Positions 9,030 through 16,458 of a stretch of DNA of 64,000 bases are shown one piece after another. The notes beneath the pieces are model-generated. The model saw nothing but the letters and a program-made list of their open reading frames with translations. It did not search any database and was not told the DNA's origin. Within the stretch, counting starts at the first letter, position 1. The number at the start of each line of letters is the position of its first letter. Position numbers and translations under genes: made by a program. The DNA lies in NCBI GenBank assembly GCA_965230565.1, contig CBDDLH010000003.1:372001-436000 (forward strand). Reading direction: 5' to 3'. The DNA comes from BCD1 sp965230565 (lineage in GTDB: Bacteria > Bacteroidota > Bacteroidia > Chitinophagales > Saprospiraceae).

Positions 9030-11012
9030 ATGTATCTAATTGGTTATGACATCGGCAGTTCCACAATCAAGGCTGCACTAGTAGAAGCATCCTCACAGGA
9101 AGTGGTTAACATTGTCCAGTACCCGGGCAATGATATGGATATGATCTCCCGCCAGGTAGGCTGGGCAGAGCAGCAACCAGAGATCTGGTGGCAGAATTTA
9201 TGCATTGCCACCAGGATGCTGATCGACCAATCGGGGGTAAAGTCAGAAGATATCAAAGGTATCGGTCTTGCTTACCAAATGCATGGACTGGTACTTATTG
9301 ACAAAGAGAAAAGGGTCTTACGGCCATCCATCATTTGGTGCGACAGCCGTGCTGCCTCTATTGGCAAACAAGCTTTTGAAGACCTGGGCCCAAGTCATTG
9401 CCTGACCAATTACCTCAACTCTCCAGGAAATTTTACAGCCTCCAAACTCAAGTGGGTCAAGGACAACGAACCGGAACTCTTTCGCAAGATCCATAAGATC
9501 ATGCTGCCCGGTGATTATATCGCCATGAAATTAACCGGTGAGCTCGGAACCACTATTTCCGGATTATCAGAAGGCATTTTTTGGAATTTCAAGGAAAAAA
9601 GAATTGCTGATGATCTGTTGAAATATTTTGGATTCACTAAGGACATGTTTCCGGAAATTTCTTCTACGTTTGCGCCAATGGGGCAAGTAAGCCGGGAAGC
9701 TGCCATTCAAACCGGACTGGCACAGGGCACACCTGTTACCTACCGTGCTGGCGACCAACCCAATAATGCAGTTGCGTTGAATGTATTGCGTGAAGGGGAA
9801 GTGGCGGCCACCAGCGGCACATCCGGCGTAGTTTACGGGATCGTCGACGAACCTCTTTACGACCCAAAATCGAGGATTAACGCTTTTGCTCATGTCAATT
9901 ATGAACATAATTTTGACCGAATTGGCATTTTACTGTGCATCAACGGCGCCGGCATTGAATATAGCTGGATTAAACAACAGGTGGCCAGGTCGAACACCTC
10001 TTATCAGGACATGGATCGCATGGCTTCAACAGTACCGGTGGGATCCGAAGGCATATGTGTTTTGCCTTTCGGAAACGGTTCTGAACGACTTTTCGAGGAT
10101 AAAAACCTTGGCTCTCACATATTTAATCTGCGATTCAACAGACACACCCGGGCCCATTTATTCAGAGCTTCGCTGGAAGGAGTGGCTTTCGCTTTTGTTC
10201 ATGGTATCAACATGCTCAAACAAATGGGCCTCAAAGTGGATGCTATCCGTGTCGGCAATGACAATATGTTCCAATCCAAAATTTTCTCCATGACCATTGC
10301 TACGCTCCTGGGCAACCATATTGAAGTGGTTGATACCACCGGTGCTGTAGGGGCAGCAAGGGCAGCAGGAGTTGGAAATAAAATTTACGCTTCCCTGGAA
10401 GAGGCCCTTGAAAGTGTTCAACCAAGTAGATTGTATGAACCTACTTTGAATTATGCCTTATGCTCCCAGGCCTACAGTTACTGGGAAGCTTCCCTCAACA
10501 AAATCCTTGACCAAAATCCGGAAAATTCATCCAGGATCAAATTGCTCAGGAATCAGCGCGACGAATTTCAAAAACAGCTGATTCAAAAGAACAAGACGAT
10601 TACCTCCCAGTCTGCCCAGCTCTCCATCAATAAAGGATCCTTAAACAGGCTGATCCATGAATTATCGGATCTTTCGGAACAGGCTACAAATAAAGACCTT
10701 AAGGTCCGCCTGAAAAAGATCAGTCAGGAATTGGATGCTTCCTTTGACAATGAGGAACACTGGCATTCTTTTGAGGAACATTTTGACCTGCTTAATGATG
10801 AGTTTATCTCCAGACTGACGGAAGCATTTCCCAACCTGTCCAACAGCGAATTAAAAATGTGTTCCTTTCTTCGGCTTAGAATGCGCACCAAGGAAATTTC
10901 TACCAAACTCAATCTCTCTACCCGTGGTGTGGAAACCAAAAGATACCGTATCCGCAAAAAGCTGGGCATGAAAAAAGGGGAAAGTTTGAGGGATTTTCTG
11001 GCGAATTATTGA
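9030..11012 (+). CDS. Xylulokinase fused to a LuxR-type DNA-binding module
   Basis: One uninterrupted 660-codon gene. Residues 1 to about 494 are a full FGGY-family sugar kinase that aligns without gaps, at least through residue 246, to the xylulokinase encoded just downstream. It keeps the N-terminal phosphate loop GYDIGSS (D7), the catalytic base D242 in RAGDQPNNA and the GTSG turn (263-266). Residues 497-560 are charged and heptad-rich, probably a coiled coil. Residues 560-660 match the C-terminal output module of Bacteroidota LuxR-type regulators: the lead-in with EEHW and FFF-type spacing, FPNLSNSELKMCSFLRL, then the helix-turn-helix with STKLNLSTRGVETKRYRIRKKL. The inferred role is a bifunctional xylulose kinase and transcription factor, or a kinase-derived xylulose sensor, that controls the xyl genes and itself. 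I know of no described example. Family assignments are firm; the regulatory role is inference. Confidence 0.85.
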   Translation: MYLIGYDIGSSTIKAALVEASSQEVVNIVQYPGNDMDMISRQVGWAEQQPEIWWQNLCIATRMLIDQSGVKSEDIKGIGLAYQMHGLVLIDKEKRVLRPSIIWCDSRAASIGKQAFEDLGPSHCLTNYLNSPGNFTASKLKWVKDNEPELFRKIHKIMLPGDYIAMKLTGELGTTISGLSEGIFWNFKEKRIADDLLKYFGFTKDMFPEISSTFAPMGQVSREAAIQTGLAQGTPVTYRAGDQPNNAVALNVLREGEVAATSGTSGVVYGIVDEPLYDPKSRINAFAHVNYEHNFDRIGILLCINGAGIEYSWIKQQVARSNTSYQDMDRMASTVPVGSEGICVLPFGNGSERLFEDKNLGSHIFNLRFNRHTRAHLFRASLEGVAFAFVHGINMLKQMGLKVDAIRVGNDNMFQSKIFSMTIATLLGNHIEVVDTTGAVGAARAAGVGNKIYASLEEALESVQPSRLYEPTLNYALCSQAYSYWEASLNKILDQNPENSSRIKLLRNQRDEFQKQLIQKNKTITSQSAQLSINKGSLNRLIHELSDLSEQATNKDLKVRLKKISQELDASFDNEEHWHSFEEHFDLLNDEFISRLTEAFPNLSNSELKMCSFLRLRMRTKEISTKLNLSTRGVETKRYRIRKKLGMKKGESLRDFLANY

Positions 11013-11015
11013 GTA

Positions 11016-11058
11016 AAAGGTTAACCTTTTTAGGCTAAGGCTAAGGCTGAGGCAGAGG
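11016..11058. repeat. AAAAGGTTAACCTTTT palindrome and GGCTAA hexamer repeat
   Basis: A perfect 16-bp palindrome (11016-11031) follows the fusion gene and could terminate it weakly. It is joined to four tandem units of the hexamer GGCTAA or close variants (11034-11058). The same hexamer array recurs at 24181-24206. Confidence 0.5.
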
Positions 11059-11097
11059 AACAAGAAGTTTTAGCAGCTTATATTAAAACTAATTATA

Positions 11098-11175
11098 AAG
11101 TCCCATCGGGACGACCTATAGGTAACACTCACCATGCAAGAACACCTTCAAGTGCCGTAGGTAGGATATATGATC
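11098..11175. repeat. Dispersed intergenic repeat, copy 1 (GGGACGACCTAT...AAGTGCCGTAGG)
   Basis: About 78 bp that share blocks GGGACGACCTAT and TCAAGTG-GTAGG, in the same order, with 36520-36595. It has no coding capacity. It is probably a non-autonomous repeat of the kind common between genes in Bacteroidota. Confidence 0.6.
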
Positions 11176-11228
11176 TTACTGGTCTAATACATCAGCAAAA
11201 GGACAATTCACACCCCACTACCCCCTCT

Positions 11229-11279
11229 TGACGTACAAACGACGTATTTATTTTTTTGGCCTGACGAATTTTTGCAGTA
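11229..11279 (+). promoter_or_regulatory. 11-bp-phased YGACGTA sites upstream of xylB
   Basis: TGACGTA (11229-11235), CGACGTA (11240-11246), TGACGAA (11262-11268) and a weaker TGCAGTA (11273-11279) start at multiples of 11 bp from each other. This is the same motif and phase as in front of the fusion gene. No exact TAnnTTTG lies inside the array. The nearest candidate -7 is the imperfect GTACTTTG near 11311-11319, which would put the sites at about -50 to -100, a position more typical of activation. Which promoter is used cannot be decided from sequence. Confidence 0.55.
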
Positions 11280-11405
11280 TCTAAAAGTTCTGAATTCCTT
11301 TCATTTCAAACGTACTTTGCCTTCGGACACAAAGAAAAGGTCCTGTCTTATTAAGATATTTTGATCAGACCGCAAGTCTGATTGATATTAATAAAATAAT
11401 TCGAT

Positions 11406-12890
11406 GTGTATTTATTAGGTTACGACATAGGAAGCTCATCCATCAAGGCTGCTTTGGTGGAAGCAGAATCAGGAGCAACAGTTAAGATCGTTCAATACCC
11501 GGAGACGGAAATGGACATGATTTCGAGGCATTCAGGATGGGCAGAACAAAACCCGGAAGACTGGTGGACTAATATTTGTCAGGCAACCAAAAAGTTGCTT
11601 AACGAAACGAGTGTTGCCCCTGATGCCATAAAAAGCATTGGCATCGCCTACCAGATGCACGGGTTGGTTCTTGTAGATGAAAACATGGACCCCCTGAGGC
11701 CATCGATCATTTGGTGTGACAGTCGGGCCGTGGAAATCGGGAATGAAGCTTTTGAAACTATCGGACAGGAAAAGTGCCTGAGTCATTTCCTGAATTCTCC
11801 GGGAAATTTTACCGCCTCTAAACTCAAATGGGTAAAGGAAAACGAACCGGAGATCTTCAACCGGATCTATAAGATCATGCTGCCTGGAGATTACGTGGCT
11901 ATGAAACTAACCGGTGAGATAAAAACGACCATCTCAGGTCTGTCGGAAGGTATTCTCTGGGATTTTAAAGACAACGATATTGCTGACATCATTCTCGATC
12001 ATTTCGATTTCGGCAACGATCTGATACCGGAAATTTCTGATACTTTCAGCATCCAGGGTACCCTAAATCAATCCGCCGCCAAAGCTACTGGTCTTGCTAT
12101 CGGAACCCCTGTCACATACCGGGCAGGTGATCAGCCCAATAATGCACTTTCTCTTGGAGTATTTAATCCAAATGAAGTAGCGGCTACAGGAGGAACATCC
12201 GGAGTCGTCTATGGCGTTACCGACAAGCTGATCTACGATGATGCTTCAAGGATCAATGGTTTTGCTCATGTCAACCATTCCCACGAAACACCCAGGCTGG
12301 GAATACTGCTCTGTATCAACGGAGCAGGAATTCAATACTCCTGGGTTCACAAACAGATTGCGCTGGACAATAAATCTTACAATGAACTTGAGAAACTGGC
12401 AGGCACTATTCCTGTCGGATCGGATGGATTGCGGATTATTCCGTTTGGCAACGGGGCAGAAAGGGTACTTGAAAACATGAATACCGGAGCACAGATCAAT
12501 AATCTGCACTTCAACCTGCACACACGTACTCATTTTTATCGTGCTGCTTTGGAAGGTGTGGCTTTTTCATTTGTGTACGGATTCCGGATATTGAAGGAGC
12601 TTGGGATGAACCCCGAGGTAATAAAAGTTGGCAACGACAACCTGTTCCAGTCACGGATTTTCTCCATGACCATTGCCAATTTACTGGGTTGTAAAATTGA
12701 AGTGATCCAGACCACGGGAGCAGTAGGAGCTGCCAAAGCCAGCGGACTGGGCACAGGATATTATAAAGATCTTGAAGATGCCATAAAAACGAATAAGGTA
12801 GAACAGGTTTATCACCCTGAAGGCCAAATTGAAAACTACGAAAAGGCTTATGAAGCCTGGAGGAAAGATCTTGAACGATTGATCAGTTAA
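11406..12890 (+). CDS. xylB: Xylulokinase
   Basis: FGGY-family kinase of 494 residues, the usual length for XylB. It phosphorylates D-xylulose to D-xylulose 5-phosphate for the pentose phosphate pathway. Visible motifs are GYDIGSS (D7), the substrate and catalytic aspartate D242 in RAGDQPNNA, and GGTSG near 262-266. Translation starts at GTG 11406; the ATG two bases earlier is out of frame and runs into a stop. It is very similar along its length to the kinase half of the upstream fusion but lacks the C-terminal regulator. xylA follows 26 bp downstream, so the two form an operon. Xylulose specificity rests on the xylA linkage. Confidence 0.95.
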   Translation: MYLLGYDIGSSSIKAALVEAESGATVKIVQYPETEMDMISRHSGWAEQNPEDWWTNICQATKKLLNETSVAPDAIKSIGIAYQMHGLVLVDENMDPLRPSIIWCDSRAVEIGNEAFETIGQEKCLSHFLNSPGNFTASKLKWVKENEPEIFNRIYKIMLPGDYVAMKLTGEIKTTISGLSEGILWDFKDNDIADIILDHFDFGNDLIPEISDTFSIQGTLNQSAAKATGLAIGTPVTYRAGDQPNNALSLGVFNPNEVAATGGTSGVVYGVTDKLIYDDASRINGFAHVNHSHETPRLGILLCINGAGIQYSWVHKQIALDNKSYNELEKLAGTIPVGSDGLRIIPFGNGAERVLENMNTGAQINNLHFNLHTRTHFYRAALEGVAFSFVYGFRILKELGMNPEVIKVGNDNLFQSRIFSMTIANLLGCKIEVIQTTGAVGAAKASGLGTGYYKDLEDAIKTNKVEQVYHPEGQIENYEKAYEAWRKDLERLIS

Positions 12891-12916
12891 TCATTAAAAA
12901 TTAAAAAGAGTAAAAA

Positions 12917-14275
12917 ATGTCAACATCAAAATCTATAAACGGAGCGACGAATGTCGTGGTGGGAGAAAAAGAGTATTTCAAAGGTATTTCCAGAATCAAC
13001 TATGAAGGGAGGGAATCAACCAATCCATTTGCTTTTAAGTGGTATAATGAAGAGCAGGTTGTAGCCGGAAAAACCATGAAGGAACATTTCAAGTTTGCCA
13101 TCGCCTACTGGCATTCATTCTGCGGTACCGGAGGTGATCCTTTTGGCGCAGCTACCAAGGATTTCCCGTGGTTAGCTTCCGATGACCCCTACCAGGCAGC
13201 AAAGGATAAAATGGATGCCGCCTTTGAATTCATTACCAAAATTGGTGCACCGTATTATTGCTTCCATGACTTCGACCTCATCCAGGAAGGTAATAGCCTG
13301 AACGAATCGGCCAAAAGGCTTGAGTTCATTACAGACTATGCCATGGAGAAACAAAAGGCTTCCGGTGTGAAACTACTTTGGGGAACCGCCAATTTATTCT
13401 CTAACCCAAGGTATATGAACGGCGCTGCAACCAATCCTGATTTTGACATTGTAGCTTATGCCGGTGCACAGGTGAAAAACGCCCTTGATGCCACGATTAA
13501 ATTAGGAGGTGAGAATTACGTTTTCTGGGGCGGTCGTGAAGGTTACATGAGCCTGTTGAACACCGAAATGAAAAAAGAACTGGACCACATGGCCCGCTTC
13601 CTTCATATGGCTAAAGATTACGCCAGAGCCAATGGTTTTAAAGGTACCTTCTTCATCGAACCTAAACCGATGGAACCCAGCAAACATCAATACGATTTTG
13701 ATGCGGCAACAGTGATAGGATTCCTGAAGGAATACGGATTGGACGGGGATTTCAAACTCAACCTTGAAGTCAACCACGCTACGCTGGCCCAGCACACCTT
13801 CCAGCATGAATTACAAGTGGCGGTTGATGCCGGATTGCTCGGTAGTATGGATGCCAACAGGGGTGATTATCAGAATGGATGGGATACCGACCAGTTCCCC
13901 AACAATGTATATGAGCTGGTTGAATCATTACTTGTGATTCTTCCCGGCGGAGGATTCCAGGGCGGCGGTATCAACTTTGATGCAAAAACCCGTCGTAATT
14001 CTACGGACCTGGAAGATTTATTCTACGCTCACATTGGCGGTATGGATACCTTTGCCCGAGCCCTTTTGGTTGCCAATGACGTGCTGGAACAGTCTGACTA
14101 CCTTAAGCTGCGACAAGCACGCTACAGTTCTTTCAGCACCCTGCAGGGACGTTCTTTCGAAGAAGGAAAACTCAGTCTGGAAGACCTGTCGAAAATTGCC
14201 GGTGAAAATGGAGAACCTGGTTTGAGAAGCGGCCGTCAGGAGTTATTTGAAAACATAATCAACCAGTACCTATAG
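12917..14275 (+). CDS. xylA: Xylose isomerase
   Basis: Converts D-xylose to D-xylulose in the cytoplasm, using two divalent metal ions. It has 452 residues, of the longer class II type, with an N-terminal extension of about 15 residues before [13 protein letters not shown]. Active-site features are CFHDFD (H117, D120), [17 protein letters not shown] with the metal-binding glutamate, and [13 protein letters not shown]. It is the second gene of xylBA and is followed by a strong terminator. No xylose transporter or separate XylR/AraR-type regulator gene is visible in the window, which makes the LuxR fusion the only local regulator candidate. Confidence 0.97.
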   Translation: MSTSKSINGATNVVVGEKEYFKGISRINYEGRESTNPFAFKWYNEEQVVAGKTMKEHFKFAIAYWHSFCGTGGDPFGAATKDFPWLASDDPYQAAKDKMDAAFEFITKIGAPYYCFHDFDLIQEGNSLNESAKRLEFITDYAMEKQKASGVKLLWGTANLFSNPRYMNGAATNPDFDIVAYAGAQVKNALDATIKLGGENYVFWGGREGYMSLLNTEMKKELDHMARFLHMAKDYARANGFKGTFFIEPKPMEPSKHQYDFDAATVIGFLKEYGLDGDFKLNLEVNHATLAQHTFQHELQVAVDAGLLGSMDANRGDYQNGWDTDQFPNNVYELVESLLVILPGGGFQGGGINFDAKTRRNSTDLEDLFYAHIGGMDTFARALLVANDVLEQSDYLKLRQARYSSFSTLQGRSFEEGKLSLEDLSKIAGENGEPGLRSGRQELFENIINQYL

Positions 14276-14321
14276 CAAAACAAAACTAGTGATATACAGA
14301 TACTTTAATGTCCTTTTAAAG

Positions 14322-14364
14322 GGTAAGCCACCAAGCAATTGGAATTTGGCTTACCTTTTTTTTT
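14322..14364 (+). terminator. Rho-independent terminator of xylBA
   Basis: Perfect 9-bp arms GGTAAGCCA (14322-14330) and TGGCTTACC (14347-14355), followed by nine T residues (14356-14364). The T-run ends next to the stop codon of the convergent SDR gene. Confidence 0.85.
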
Positions 14365-14365
14365 A

Positions 14366-15055
14366 TTACCAGGAAATCTCCTTCCTGTCCCGGAAGAATT
14401 TTCCTGTCGGGATTTGTTCTGTCGTTGCCAGCCAGGTCGCCGTATCTGCTCCTTGCTCCACCGGACGATCGGCACCCGCGCCTCCCATATCGGTTTTTAC
14501 CCATCCCGGGCACATGGCATTTACCTTCACTTTTGTTCCGGACAATTCACCGGCCATCTGTACTGTCAGGGCATTAAGACTTGTTTTTGACAACCGATAA
14601 CCGGCATAACTTCCTAAACGGAGGCTGTCCCACTCCCCCATTCCACTGCTCATATTGACAATCCGCCCTTCAGGGCTGTTTTTCAACAAAGGAATCATGG
14701 CCTGACTCAATTTCCAGGGAGCGTAAAAGTTTACCTCCATTATGCTTTTCGCTTCCTCTATATCGACATCAACCGTACCTTTTTGTCCGACGAGAATTCC
14801 GGCATTATTGATGAGCACATCCAGTCTGCCAAACTTATCCCTGATATGTGCTGCCAGGTCGTTGATATCTGCTTCTTTGGTAACTTCCAGTTTAACAGGC
14901 AATACTTCTCCCTCCATCCGGGCTGCTACTTCCTCTCCTTTTTTCAGGTCCCTGGACCCAAGCAAAACCGTATGGCCTAAAGCTGCTAACTGTCGGCATA
15001 TCTCCCGGCCAATACCACGATTGCCACCGGTTACGAGCATTATTTTTGTGTTCAT
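14366..15055 (-). CDS. Short-chain dehydrogenase/reductase (carbonyl-reductase-like)
   Basis: NAD(P)-dependent SDR of 229 residues. It has the cofactor motif TGGNRGIG (about 9-16), the NNAG motif in VLINNAGILVG, the catalytic serine in IVNMSSGMG and YxxxK in YAGYRLSK. The R following the glycines and the GSRD loop suggest NADPH preference. The closest type I recognise is the CBR1-like carbonyl reductases. It starts 16 bp after the NpdG-like oxidoreductase on the same strand, so it is probably the last gene of the marR operon, with a role in reducing reactive carbonyls or quinones (inference). Confidence 0.9.
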   Translation of the reverse strand: MNTKIMLVTGGNRGIGREICRQLAALGHTVLLGSRDLKKGEEVAARMEGEVLPVKLEVTKEADINDLAAHIRDKFGRLDVLINNAGILVGQKGTVDVDIEEAKSIMEVNFYAPWKLSQAMIPLLKNSPEGRIVNMSSGMGEWDSLRLGSYAGYRLSKTSLNALTVQMAGELSGTKVKVNAMCPGWVKTDMGGAGADRPVEQGADTATWLATTEQIPTGKFFRDRKEISW

Positions 15056-15071
15056 AAATAATTAGAAATTA

Positions 15072-15755
15072 TTATGCTTGTTGAATTTGAAAATTGAAAT
15101 TGGCATGTCCCAAAGCACCCCAAAGTCTTAACCACACAGGCAACAACATTTCAGTTCCCCTTGAAGTTGAAATATCTCCAAGATCGATAATATTGTGTTC
15201 AGTCCATCCAATTTCCTGCAATAAATTGCTTACTGCTTTTTTTGCCTGTACATCATTCCCGCTTACGAAAACGGTATGATCACCGGGAATAGTTTCCGGG
15301 TGCATCATGATGTAAGTGTTCATAGTATTCAGGCTTTTGACAACCTTTACTTCCGGAAATCTGGCCTGAATCTGTTCTCCCAGAGAATCAGTATTACAAA
15401 CAGACAAAGTTGGAGGCATGCCATTCGAAAAATCAAGTGGGTTAGCTATATCAATCAACACCTTCCCGTTAAGATCCTCTCCCACCATTTCAATTACCTG
15501 AAGTGTCGCACCTCCACTGGTTGCATTCAATACAAGATCTGCATTTTTTGCGGAGGTTTGAAAAGTGGCCAGCTCTACCCTGTTTTGAGAATTCAGCCAG
15601 TCGCCAAAAGGCATTTTGTTCCACGCAGCTGATGTGGGTCTTGTAATAGTCTTTTCCGGATTACGGGTTCCCATCGTAATTTGATGACCTAAAACGGATA
15701 GTTTTTCTGCGATGGTCATCCCCACCATTCCGGTTCCTAAAATTGTTATTTTCAT
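15072..15755 (-). CDS. NADPH-dependent F420-reductase-like (NpdG-type) oxidoreductase
   Basis: A 227-residue Rossmann protein from ATG 15755 (MKITILGTGMVGMTIAEKLS). The GTGMVGMTIA dinucleotide fold and the TRNPEKT loop for the 2'-phosphate of NADP are clear, and the shape matches the NpdG/YqeN-like family also described as NAD(P)-binding domain proteins. Bacteroidota do not normally make coenzyme F420, so another acceptor is likely and the family name should not be read as a function. Its leader carries a palindrome matching the one at the marR promoter, so it is probably under MarR control. Confidence 0.8.
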   Translation of the reverse strand: MKITILGTGMVGMTIAEKLSVLGHQITMGTRNPEKTITRPTSAAWNKMPFGDWLNSQNRVELATFQTSAKNADLVLNATSGGATLQVIEMVGEDLNGKVLIDIANPLDFSNGMPPTLSVCNTDSLGEQIQARFPEVKVVKSLNTMNTYIMMHPETIPGDHTVFVSGNDVQAKKAVSNLLQEIGWTEHNIIDLGDISTSRGTEMLLPVWLRLWGALGHANFNFQIQQA

Positions 15756-15775
15756 GGTAATAATTTTATTTTTTG

Positions 15776-15789
15776 TTTGTACATACAAC
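15776..15789 (-). promoter_or_regulatory. Putative MarR operator upstream of the NpdG-like gene
   Basis: TTTGTACATACAAC contains perfect arms TTGTA and TACAA with a 2-bp spacer, 21-34 bp upstream of the start codon at 15755. It matches the palindrome at the marR promoter (16258-16271). Confidence 0.6.
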
Positions 15790-15808
15790 TAATTGTGTTC
15801 AAAAAAAA

Positions 15809-16234
15809 TTACTCCAGCGTTTTGGCTGCCTCATAAATATCCGCAGTCAGTTTGTCAGCATTTTCCTTTCCAAGCAGGTCTGCATACCTCGAATACAGGT
15901 TCCTCCATGCTTCCTTTAATTTTGGATGCAACTCCAAACTCTTAGTGGTAGGATAAACCTCGGTGGTCCGTCCCACGTGTTTTCTTTTCAGAAAACCTCT
16001 GTATTCCATTTTTTCGATCAACCTGGTCACCGTCGAAGGTGTCAACATCATCTGCTGGCTGATCTCCTTTGGTTGAACACCCGGTTTTTCGTTAACAGTC
16101 ATCAACAAAAAAGCATAGGAGGAGGACATACCTGTTATGGCAAATTCCTCATCCGAAATCTTCGTCATCACCCTGGATAATGCATTGGCGGAAAACTGAA
16201 GACAGGTGCAATATTTTGAATCACATTTTTCCAT
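15809..16234 (-). CDS. MarR-family transcriptional regulator
   Basis: Winged-helix regulator of about 141 residues from ATG 16234 (MEKCDSKYC), chosen because the promoter lies directly upstream; longer starts would run through it. The DNA-binding part is around PKEISQQMMLTPSTVTRLIEKMEYRGFLKR in two adjoining stretches, with the wing VGRTTEVYPT. Three cysteines cluster in the first ten residues (CDSKYCTC), which could sense oxidants or electrophiles as in OhrR-type MarR proteins; that is inference. It is followed by two oxidoreductases on the same strand, and both its own promoter and the next gene carry the same palindrome, so autoregulation and local control are likely. Confidence 0.88.
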   Translation of the reverse strand: MEKCDSKYCTCLQFSANALSRVMTKISDEEFAITGMSSSYAFLLMTVNEKPGVQPKEISQQMMLTPSTVTRLIEKMEYRGFLKRKHVGRTTEVYPTTKSLELHPKLKEAWRNLYSRYADLLGKENADKLTADIYEAAKTLE

Positions 16235-16240
16235 CGAAGG

Positions 16241-16271
16241 CAAAGATATAAAAAACATTTGTATGTACAAA
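16241..16271 (-). promoter_or_regulatory. marR promoter with overlapping palindromic operator
   Basis: On the minus strand the -7 element TATCTTTG (16241-16248) is preceded, after 19 bp, by TTTG as the -33 element. That TTTG is part of the perfect palindrome TTTGTA-N2-TACAAA at 16258-16271. A bound repressor would block the promoter. The start site falls within a few bases of ATG 16234, so the mRNA should be leaderless or nearly so. Confidence 0.65.
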
Positions 16272-16366
16272 CATTTAATTAAAAAATGACACATCTCCCC
16301 TTTGCCATCAGGCAGTCATCCATAGTACGGATCCAAAATATGAATACAATTAGAATAAAAGGAACA

Positions 16367-16408
16367 CCAGAAACCAGTAACCAGAAACCAGTAACCAGAA
16401 ACCAGAAA
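16367..16408. repeat. Heptamer array CCAGWAA, six units
   Basis: Six tandem 7-bp units, CCAGAAA or CCAGTAA. On the other strand these read TTTCTGG/TTACTGG, the same family as the GGTTNCT arrays at 19999 and 49241. It lies between the marR promoter and the porZ stop codon. Confidence 0.7.
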
Positions 16409-16458
16409 TGTAGCATAGCGACATCCGCGGCACGCAAGTGCCGGGACCTGTACCTGCA

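Noticed and set aside
14289..14600. Plus-strand frames just after xylA
   Set aside because: They start inside the terminator region and run antisense through the SDR gene.
15072..15755. Coenzyme F420 metabolism suggested by the NpdG-like protein
   Set aside because: No F420 biosynthesis genes are present and the phylum is not known for F420; the family name reflects fold similarity only.
16235..16294. Longer start for the MarR protein
   Set aside because: It would place the -7 element, the -33 element and the palindromic operator inside the coding sequence.
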